Assembly (NCBI GenBank): GCA_965223735.1
Contig: OZ245010.1
Coordinates: 1,178,001 to 1,242,000 of the forward strand
Direction of reading: 5' to 3'
DNA from: CAYFZO01 sp965223735
GTDB taxonomy: Bacteria > Pseudomonadota > Gammaproteobacteria > Poriferisulfidales > Oxydemutatoraceae
DNA length: 64,000 nt
How positions within the stretch are numbered: position 1 is the stretch's first letter; each line of letters begins with the position of its first letter. The position numbers and the translations under genes were made by a program. The notes under the pieces are model-generated. The model was not told where the DNA came from. It saw only the letters and a list, made by a program, of their open reading frames with translations, and ran no database searches. Shown here one piece after another: positions 17,825 through 25,700 of this stretch.

Positions 17825-18775
17825 ATGGGAACCGAAGCCCAACAGAAACTTGAAGCCCTGACATTCTGGGGCAAACACAGTCTGAATGCTACCCGGGACG
17901 CATTCAAGGTCAACAGATCAACCCCGTACCGCTGGCGCAAGACCTGCAACACGATCGGTCTGGGCGCGCTGCATGACGCAGCCACGCCCCGTACACCTGC
18001 CGGCGGCGCAAATGGCCGCCGGCACTGTGCGCTGAGATACGCCGGTTGCGTATCGAGATACCCAACTTGGGCCGCGAGAAAGTGCGGGTGCTGTTGGCGC
18101 TGTGGTGCGAACAACGTGGCATCAGCTGCCCCGGTGTGCGCACGACCGGACGGTTGATTGCCGACGCGCCGGACAAGATGCACACCACCCGGTTCGCTTG
18201 ACACCCAAAGGGAAAATCAAGCCGCGACAGCGCAACCGCAAGCAACGTCCGGGCAGGGGGTTCCGTGCCGACCATCCGGGACACTGCGTTGCGTTTGATC
18301 CGGTGGTGCCCGGAGTGGAATATTCATCAGCGCACCCGCCGCTACATTTTCATAGCCACCGATCATGCCAGCCGTTTTACTTTTGCGATGGCGGCGACAC
18401 GCCACAACAGCCAACACGTGGCGCGCTTCGCGGCACTGGTTCAAACGGTATTTCCGGGACGCATTGAACAGGTACTCAGCGACAACGGTTCCGGGTTTCA
18501 GGGCGACTTCGCTGACCATGCCCAAAGAGCAGGGTTGGCGTCATTGCCACACCTGCACAGTCCGAAGATGAACGCCTTCAACGAAAGGTTCAACCGCACG
18601 GCGCAGGAAGAATTCATAGACTACGAGAAAGACCTCTTGATGATGTGCGGGGGTTCAATGATCACCTGCTGGATCACTCGGATTGTTACAATAGCTGGTA
18701 ACCACACCGGGGACTTGACAACCTGACGCCCTGCCATAAGCTTGCAAAACATCTGGCTCTTATGTCCCATACGTG
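17825..18775 (+). mobile_element. Decayed insertion sequence with an integrase-type (DDE) transposase
   Basis: The transposase is spread over several frames. It starts at an ATG after GGGAGGCAATT with a helix-turn-helix (ATRDAFKVNRSTPYRWRK) and continues in other frames through the integrase core: CVAFD for the first Asp, YIFIATDHASRFTFAMA, VLSDNGSGFQGDFA for the second Asp, and NAFNERFNRTAQEEFID for the Glu helix. It ends near LDNLTPCHKLAKHLAL and MSHTWWPHT. At least three frameshifts make it a pseudogene. The catalytic layout fits the IS3/IS481 group. I could not identify terminal inverted repeats with confidence. Confidence 0.8.
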
Positions 18776-19145
18776 GTGGCCTCATACAAGACGTTCCCGA
18801 ATCTCTTATATAGTGATAATGTATTGCCTGTTGCAACGTCGGTTGCACGACCAGAAACCCGACCCGGCAAAAGAACCGTCAGGCAAAATGGCTGAAGATT
18901 TTCTTCTGAACGACAACTCACTCAAAGCAATGTCGAACTCCCGAAAGGCTGAAAATCCTCTGCCCGCTGAACCGGAAAGACACCGCCACGTGTTCAGGAA
19001 CCCGCCGGCCCCCGGCAAAGCCCCCCGTCTCAGCGCCTGCATCGCGCCGGTCGCGGCTTGACCGGATTGGACAGGCATGGATCATTGGAACCGCCGGAAA
19101 TAACATGCAGGCTTTTCCACGTGCACACCGCCTCCTGAAAAAATC
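18776..19145. other. Intergenic stretch after the decayed insertion element
   Basis: An open frame across 18762-19061 is the unbroken tail of a transposase frame and does not look like a protein. CTTATATAGTGATAATG near 18802 contains two -10-like hexamers, but no matching -35 is clear. Nothing else is supported. Confidence 0.4.
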
Positions 19146-19571
19146 ATGCCAAATCTTCTCGCTTTCATAGAATCAAACATTATCATCGTCGGAATCTTTT
19201 TCGTTCTGCTCGCAATCGTCATCGTCACTGAAATCCAGAGGCTCACAAAGTCCTACCGCGACATCAATCCGGGTGAGGCGGTGCAATTGATCAACCGCGA
19301 AAACGCCGCGCTCCTTGATCTGCGCGAAGACAATGAACGCTCAAACAGCACTATCCGCAACGCCAGGCATATCGCCTCGAGCGTGCTCCGCCAGCGCCTT
19401 GACGAGCTCGAGCCACTCAAAGACACGCCGCTGGTGGTGTTCTGCGCAAGCGGCATCAGGGCGCCCGGCACCTGCCGCTTGCTGAAAAAGCAGGGTTTCT
19501 CCAAAGTATATAACCTGAAAGGCGGACTGGCGGCCTGGGAACAGGCAAATATGCCGCTCGCAAAAAAATAA
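19146..19571 (+). CDS. Membrane-anchored rhodanese-like protein
   Basis: A 141-residue protein with an N-terminal membrane helix (NIIIVGIFFVLLAIVIV) followed by a cytoplasmic rhodanese domain. The active-site loop is CASGIRA, with the catalytic Cys able to carry a persulfide, and the fold ends with the usual VYNLKGGLAAWE. It resembles YibN of E. coli in topology, and like yibN it precedes grxC, secB and gpsA. A role in sulfur transfer or redox is inferred; the substrate is unknown. Confidence 0.88.
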   Translation: MPNLLAFIESNIIIVGIFFVLLAIVIVTEIQRLTKSYRDINPGEAVQLINRENAALLDLREDNERSNSTIRNARHIASSVLRQRLDELEPLKDTPLVVFCASGIRAPGTCRLLKKQGFSKVYNLKGGLAAWEQANMPLAKK

Positions 19572-19585
19572 CGGGTTTCACGCAC

Positions 19586-19846
19586 ATGAACCTTAAAACC
19601 GAAATCTTCACTTCCGCTCGCTGCCCTTACTGCGACGGCGCCAAACGCCTGCTCAGCAAAAAAGGCATCGCTTATGAGGAGATCCGCATAGACCTCGACG
19701 AGGCAAAACGCGAAGAGTTGGCAAAACGCACCGGCCGCTCCTCCGTTCCCCAGATCTTCATCGGCGAAACACACATCGGCGGTTATGATGACCTGGTTGA
19801 ACTTCACCGCAGCGGCAGCCTGGACAAACTGCTGAACTCGCAGTGA
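19586..19846 (+). CDS. grxC: Glutaredoxin 3
   Basis: Small glutathione-dependent disulfide reductase of 86 residues. The dithiol active site CPYC is at residues 13-16, followed by the cis-Pro loop RSSVPQIFIG and the glutathione-binding HIGGYDDL. Its place between a YibN-like rhodanese and secB is conserved in gammaproteobacteria. The start ATG is 14 bases after the rhodanese stop. Confidence 0.94.
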   Translation: MNLKTEIFTSARCPYCDGAKRLLSKKGIAYEEIRIDLDEAKREELAKRTGRSSVPQIFIGETHIGGYDDLVELHRSGSLDKLLNSQ

Positions 19847-19852
19847 CGACAC

Positions 19853-20308
19853 ATGAACGACAACATACATATTGAAATCCATCGGGTGTACCTGAAAGAC
19901 GTGTCTTTTGAATCGTCTCAGACGGCGAAAAAGTTTACGGCCAAGTGGAAACCGCACCTCGACATCAGCCTGAACACGTCGTACTGCACGCTCGAGGACA
20001 AAGACCTTTATGAAGTCGTTCTGCATATCACGATTACGGCCAGACAGGGAAAAACCACCGCGTTCCTGGTTGAATTGCAACAGGCGGGTGTTTTCAAACT
20101 GGCCAAAACTGAAGAGTCAAAATTGCAGGTCGTGATGCAGACCCATTGCGCCAACATCCTGTTTCCTTTCGCGCGTGAAGCGGTCGCCGACCTCGTCGTC
20201 AAAGGCGGCTTTCCCCAACTGCTGCTCAGCCCAATGGATTTCCAGTCTCTGTACCAGCAGAAGGTCGAGGCATTGAAAGAACACTCGTCCACCGCGGTCA
20301 CGCATTGA
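19853..20308 (+). CDS. secB: Protein-export chaperone SecB
   Basis: Tetrameric chaperone that keeps preproteins unfolded and delivers them to SecA. It has 151 residues. Family segments include YLKDVSFESSQ, where E. coli has YTKDISFEAP, and FPFAREAVADLVVKGGFPQLLLSP near the C-terminus. The gene starts six bases after grxC and its stop overlaps a TTG that could start gpsA. Presence of SecB is a mark of proteobacteria. Confidence 0.95.
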   Translation: MNDNIHIEIHRVYLKDVSFESSQTAKKFTAKWKPHLDISLNTSYCTLEDKDLYEVVLHITITARQGKTTAFLVELQQAGVFKLAKTEESKLQVVMQTHCANILFPFAREAVADLVVKGGFPQLLLSPMDFQSLYQQKVEALKEHSSTAVTH

Positions 20309-20340
20309 AGCGACTGCCGCAGGCAACAGGCATACGCCCG

Positions 20341-21363
20341 ATGCCCCCCGAAGAGACACAGGAAAAACTGCCCGTCAGCGTCCTCGGCGCCGGCTCATGG
20401 GGCACCGCACTCGCGCTGCAACTGGCGGACAACGGGCACAACGTGACATTGTGGGGACGCGACGGCGAGCTGCTCGAGGAAATCGCGCGGACCTCCCGCA
20501 ACAACGTCTATCTGCCCGACTGCGAATTGCCGCGCAATATACGGACTCAACCCGACTTCGCGGCGGCGGTGAACTCGTGCCGCATCGTCGTCCTCGCCGT
20601 CCCGAGTACCGTCGTTCGCGCGCTCGCCGGACAGATCGCCGCCGAGCTCGGCGCACGCCAGGAAGGACTGATCTCCACCTCCAAGGGCATGGAGGCGAAT
20701 TCCGCGCGGCTGGCGCACGAAGTGCTCAAAGAAGTGCTGGAGTCCAAAATCCCACTCGCCTGCCTGGCGGGCCCGTCGTTTGCCGACGAGGTCGCGGCGC
20801 GGATGCCGACCGCCGCCGTCATCTCCTCCGAAGACAAAGCGTTTGCGGACAAAGCCGCCGCCTTGTTCCATAACCGGTCATTCCGCGTATATACCACCGA
20901 CGACGTGATCGGCACTGAAGTCGCGGGCGCTTTCAAGAACATCATCGCGATCGCCGCCGGTATCTCCGACGGCCTCGGCTTTGGCGCCAACGCGCGCGCC
21001 GCGCTGATCACCCGCGGCCTGAGTGAGATCCGCCATCTCGCCAAAGCGATGGGCGCCAGCAACGCCACGATAAACGGGCTGGCAGGTATTGGCGACTTGG
21101 TGCTGACCTGCACCAGCGACCAGTCCAGAAACCGTCGTTTCGGCCTGCTGATCGCCGAAGGCCGCAGCGCCGAGGAGGCCGGCAAAAAGATCAACCAGGC
21201 GACCGAAGGCGTGGCGGCCGCCAAAGCCGCGCAGCAACTGGCGCAACGCTACGACGTCGAAATGCCGATCTGCGAACAGGTCAACCGCGTCATCGCCGGC
21301 CAACTCGAACCGCAGCGTGCCGTACAGGAATTGCTCGCCCGCCCCCCAAAGCCCGAAGACTGA
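20341..21363 (+). CDS. gpsA: Glycerol-3-phosphate dehydrogenase [NAD(P)+]
   Basis: Reduces dihydroxyacetone phosphate to sn-glycerol-3-phosphate for phospholipid synthesis. It has 340 residues from the ATG at 20341. The dinucleotide-binding loop is VLGAGSWGTALA, and the catalytic Lys lies in GAFKNIIAIAAG, with LAGIGDLVLTC further on. A frame extending to a TTG at 20305, overlapping the secB stop, would add twelve residues; the ATG gives the normal N-terminus. The gene follows secB as in E. coli. Confidence 0.94.
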   Translation: MPPEETQEKLPVSVLGAGSWGTALALQLADNGHNVTLWGRDGELLEEIARTSRNNVYLPDCELPRNIRTQPDFAAAVNSCRIVVLAVPSTVVRALAGQIAAELGARQEGLISTSKGMEANSARLAHEVLKEVLESKIPLACLAGPSFADEVAARMPTAAVISSEDKAFADKAAALFHNRSFRVYTTDDVIGTEVAGAFKNIIAIAAGISDGLGFGANARAALITRGLSEIRHLAKAMGASNATINGLAGIGDLVLTCTSDQSRNRRFGLLIAEGRSAEEAGKKINQATEGVAAAKAAQQLAQRYDVEMPICEQVNRVIAGQLEPQRAVQELLARPPKPED

Positions 21364-21416
21364 GAGCGCCGAACGCGCGGGTGAGAACACGACATGCCGA
21401 CACACAGACCGATAAC

Positions 21417-22379
21417 ATGAGCGCGGCGCACCCCGAGTTGCACCTTGAATTCTGCGGCCTCGCCTTCAACAGCCCGATCGTACTGCTGTCGGGCTGTGTC
21501 GGTTTCGGCGACGAATACACGCGCGTCGAGGGGTTCTCCAACCGCGACGCGGGTGCGGTCTGCCTCAAGGGCATCACGCTCGAGCCGCGCCTTGGAAACC
21601 TGCCGCACCGCATCGCCGAGACCTTCGACGGCATGCTCAACTCCATCGGCCTGCAAAATCCCGGCGTCGAAGCGTTCGTGCAGGAAAAACTGCCACTGCT
21701 GAACTTTGAAGAAACCTGCTTCATCGCCAACATCTCCGGCTCGACCGTCGAGGAATACGAGGCGCTCGCGCGACGCCTCGATGACTCACCGATAAACGCG
21801 ATCGAGATCAACGTCTCCTGCCCGAACATCAAGGAAGGCGGCCTCGCTTTCGGCAACGATCCGGCGGCGTCGGCGCGGGTCGTCGCCGCCTGCCGCCACG
21901 CGACAAAAAAGCCGCTGATCACGAAGCTGTCGCCGAACCAGACCGACATTGCGGAAAACGCGCGCCACTGCCTCGAAGCCGGCAGCGACGCATTCGCCGC
22001 GATCAACACCGTCACTGGGATGGCGATTGACGCCGAAACCCGCGCACCGGTCATCGGCAACAATCAGGGCGGGCTGTCCGGCCCCGCGGTCAAGCCCATC
22101 GCGCTACATAAAGTGTTTCAGGTGCACCAGGTGTGCAAGGCGCACGGCGTTCCGATCATCGGGCAGGGAGGCATCGCCTCAGCCGAGGACGCGATTGAAT
22201 TCATCATCGCCGGCGCCACCGCCGTCGGCGTCGGCACCGGGCTGTTCTACGATCCGCTGTTGTGCACGAAGATCAATCAGGGTATCAGCGACTACCTCGA
22301 GCGGCACGGAATCACCCGCGTCGCTGACCTGACCGGCACGCTGAAACTGCACGACGCACAGATCAGCGACTTTGTCTGA
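21417..22379 (+). CDS. pyrD: Dihydroorotate dehydrogenase catalytic subunit, class 1B-like
   Basis: Oxidises dihydroorotate to orotate in pyrimidine synthesis using FMN. The protein has 320 residues from the ATG at 21417. The catalytic loop reads EINVSCPNIKEGG, with Cys as the base, which marks class 1 (cytosolic) enzymes; class 2 membrane enzymes typical of gammaproteobacteria have Ser. NSIGLQNPG and the phosphate loop IIGQGGI are present, and no N-terminal membrane helix is seen. Class 1B works with PyrK, an FAD/iron-sulfur partner, which is not in this window. A GTG at 21381 is an alternative start. Confidence 0.88.
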   Translation: MSAAHPELHLEFCGLAFNSPIVLLSGCVGFGDEYTRVEGFSNRDAGAVCLKGITLEPRLGNLPHRIAETFDGMLNSIGLQNPGVEAFVQEKLPLLNFEETCFIANISGSTVEEYEALARRLDDSPINAIEINVSCPNIKEGGLAFGNDPAASARVVAACRHATKKPLITKLSPNQTDIAENARHCLEAGSDAFAAINTVTGMAIDAETRAPVIGNNQGGLSGPAVKPIALHKVFQVHQVCKAHGVPIIGQGGIASAEDAIEFIIAGATAVGVGTGLFYDPLLCTKINQGISDYLERHGITRVADLTGTLKLHDAQISDFV

Positions 22380-22772
22380 CCCTGCGTGATGTCAACCGCG
22401 AACGGATACCTCCCGGTATCCGGACTTCAGGTGCTCATTGAGCCGTTATTCAACAGGCAAGGCGTGTCCTGAAGCCGCCACCTTCGGGACACAGTGGGCG
22501 GGTGCAGAGACGTCAGGCTGCCGGACAAAAAGCCTTCCCCGCAGCCCATGAATTCCTCCTGCGCGGTGCAGTTGAACTTCCCACGGAAGGGCGCTTATCT
22601 GATAGAGAGACGATTTAACCAGTCCGGAAGTGCCGCAAGTTTGCGGCTTCATACATGCCGTTGTGAGGCTCCCGAATAATGAGTCGTAGCGCTTCCGAAC
22701 TTGTCACTTACGGATATACGTGCCCGCTCAAGTGACCCTCGTAAAAAATCTTGATGAAAGACTTGCAGGGAA
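22380..22772. other. Intergenic stretch with one hairpin
   Basis: CGGATACC (22403-22410) pairs with GGTATCCG (22415-22422) around a four-base loop, 24 bases after the pyrD stop. No T run follows, so it is only a possible terminator. No gene, RNA or promoter is visible in the rest. Confidence 0.4.
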
Positions 22773-25700
22773 TCATCCGCGCGACGCGCGGGGACGCAGC
22801 CTTCGCCCGCGCACGCACAGGCGCCTCGACACGAGGCCCGAAATCAGACCCGCGGCCAGAACAGCCAGCCATGTCATGCCCATTGCGCCGCCACCGCCAC
22901 CGCCGCCGCCGCTGCCGCCCAACGGGGGTCCTAAACTGCCCAAATCAAGCACAACCCCGTTGGGCGTCCGATCCGCATCGTTCGGGCTGCCGTCCCGGAT
23001 CCCCAGCAGCAGGCATCTGTCGCCCGCACGAACGCCGTTATGCGCCAGACACCATACACTGTTGCCGCACGACCCGCTTTCAACCGTTTCCCTTGAGGCA
23101 TCAGCTTCCGGACACTGCCCACTCGCATCGAGTGCCGCACTGAACACGCGGTCATCCCTGACATTCATCTCATCCGGCGCGCTCGGCATGAACACGAATG
23201 GAATCCATTTGCTTTGCTCTTCCTGATACTTGTGATATACGGCGCCTGCCGTCGCCGTCGCCCGCAACTCTATCAACACTTCGGCAAGTCCCCCGCCCGC
23301 ATGCGTCCCGAACACATCCATCTCGACCGTAAAGTCAAACACCCCGGTCTCCACGTCCTCAACTTCCGTGCCATCCGGCAACGCGGGAATATTCAACCGC
23401 GTGTTGTCGGTAACCAGCGGAGTCTGGGTCGTTGAATCCCCCTGCCGATACGCATAAAAGCCCGGCTTCAGCGACCGCCCGCCAACCAACTTCAATCCCC
23501 CCTTGCCGTCAATGTCCCCCAAGCCGCCGGGGCCGACGTTCCCGAGCAGCCTCGCCCTCACTTCATCATCCCTCAACGGCGGCGTCCCCGACGGTGTTGA
23601 AGTAATCACCACCTCAAATATACAAAGACTGAAAGAGCCACCACACAACTCACCGCCGGACCCGGGCCCCCCGTTCAAGCTGACGCCGTTGTTTATACTG
23701 ATACTCACCGTGCTGACCATGGGAAGGGCTGAATTCCCCACCTTCTCGAAAGTCCTCATCGCTGTGCTGGTGTTGTACCTGAAAACCTCCGCCCAATGAC
23801 CCTCCTTGAGCGTGATCATCACGGTCGTGGAGAACGTGGAACTTCTCAGCGCGCTTGTCAACACACCATCGACAACGACACTGTCGATCGGTTCGGAAAA
23901 CAATCCTTCCTTCAGATTAACCTCGATGATCGCGGTCGCCACATTGCCGCCGTACATGACCTGCACCTCCAGTTCATAGACGCCGTTGCGGTCCGCGTCG
24001 CTGGGCTTCTCGAAATTCTGCGGCGTCTTGAAGGACAGCTTTCCGTCCTCAGTCAGCGTGAATGCCTCCTTATCCTCACCACCGGCAATTGACCATATCA
24101 GGTCGTCCCCGTCTATCGCCTCCAGCTCCAGCGTCTCAATCACCGCGAGCGTCTCAATCACCGCGATTGAATTCGCACGCGCGTCGAACGGGCCTTTGCT
24201 GGTTATCACTTCACCGAAGATGGTGATTTCATGCGCCCCACCCAACATCACGGCATCGGGTGCGCCGGGGGCTCTCAACGCCACCCCGAATTTCTCGTCG
24301 CTCTCAGTCTCCTGATCGACCACAATCTCTATACGCCTGCTCTGCTCCGCGATATACGAGAACCCTCCGCCCTCCTGCTCCATGCGCTTGAAATCGCCCT
24401 GCCGGAAAAGAACAGTACCAGTACCAGTACCAGTACTATCGCTACCGCTGGCAAACCGTAAATCAGAATTCTCCGCCGAGTCGAATAACAAATCGAAGAT
24501 GACAGAAACATCGTTGTGCGGCTGCTCGTCGCGCAAAGTCATTGCGACGATCCGCACGTCAAACCTGCTGCGCTCTGTCACCCTCGTCGCAGTCGACTTC
24601 AGCGTGATCGTCATGTCCGGCAAATCATCGTCTATAACCTCTACCGCAGCGGAAGACGTTGACGGCGACACCACGTAGCCCTCGCCGTTCTCCACGGTCA
24701 CAGTCACCTTCGTATGCTCTTCCCAAACGTCGTCTTTTTCGATCACCACCAGCAGTGGCACGGTCCCGAGACCCGATCCAAACAACAAGCTCGTCGCAGG
24801 CGGGCCGTCCAACACCGTCGCACCGCTCGCCTGCGCGACCGACACCCCCACCGTCAACGCCGTGGCCATGCTACCCTCCCGCCTCAGCGTGAAAACCGCC
24901 TCCCCGTTCGATTCTTCAACCCTGGTTTCCTCTGCCTCAATCGATATACTGGGTAACTGCTCAGTCAGGAACAGCGCGATCTCGTCGTCTTCATTCCAGC
25001 CCCAATTAACGTTGTGCACCCAATGAAATTCCGTTTCATCAGCATTGGCTGTAAAATTCTTGAGGGGCAGTCGCACACTGCCGACGTACAGCACCAGATC
25101 ATTTCGAGCATCCTCAGCAAGGGCCTGGCCCAGACTAACCCGCAATGTGGTGCCGAGAACACGAACAGCCTGAACGGTGTAATCAGCTCCCCTATACAAA
25201 AAATCGGTGTCGTCAAGGGCGCCACCCTCGAAGTCTGATGGTGCCCTGCCATACCCACGTATGGCGGTGGGAGTAGAGGCGACCCCCACCGTGAGTGTCG
25301 CCGACCATATCCCAATTTCTCTATACTCCGACAGGGCGACGGCGATCTCCCGTTCCACGGGGTTGTGGCCGTCGGTGACCCGCACCTCCAGTTCATAGAC
25401 GCCGTCGCGGTCCGCGTCGCTCGGATCCTTGAAATCCTGCGACATCTTGAAGGACAGCTTTCCGTCCTCAGTCAGCGTGAATACGTCCCTGTCCGCGCCA
25501 CCGACAGATGACCACATCAGGAGGTCCCCGTCGCCGTCCGTCGCCGTCAGCGTCGTGATCATCGCGGTTGAATTCTCAGGCGCGACGAAGCCACTTACAC
25601 CGGTAATCACGGGGCTTTCATCGTCGTCGATGATGGTAGTATCCACTCTGCTGCGACGTATCTGCACCTGGCTGACGAGGCCGGGGGCGCGCTCCAGTGT

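Noticed and set aside
18762..19061. 99-codon frame after the decayed transposase
   Set aside because: It is the continuation of one transposase frame past its end; low-complexity basic sequence without a start site.
22720..23226. 168-codon plus-strand frame with a proline run
   Set aside because: It is antisense to the Gly-rich end of the large surface protein, so the Pro run is the complement of the Gly codons.
24132..24436. Possible CRISPR-like repeats in the surface-protein gene
   Set aside because: The repeats are directly adjacent and in a coding frame, with no spacers; they are simple tandem duplications.
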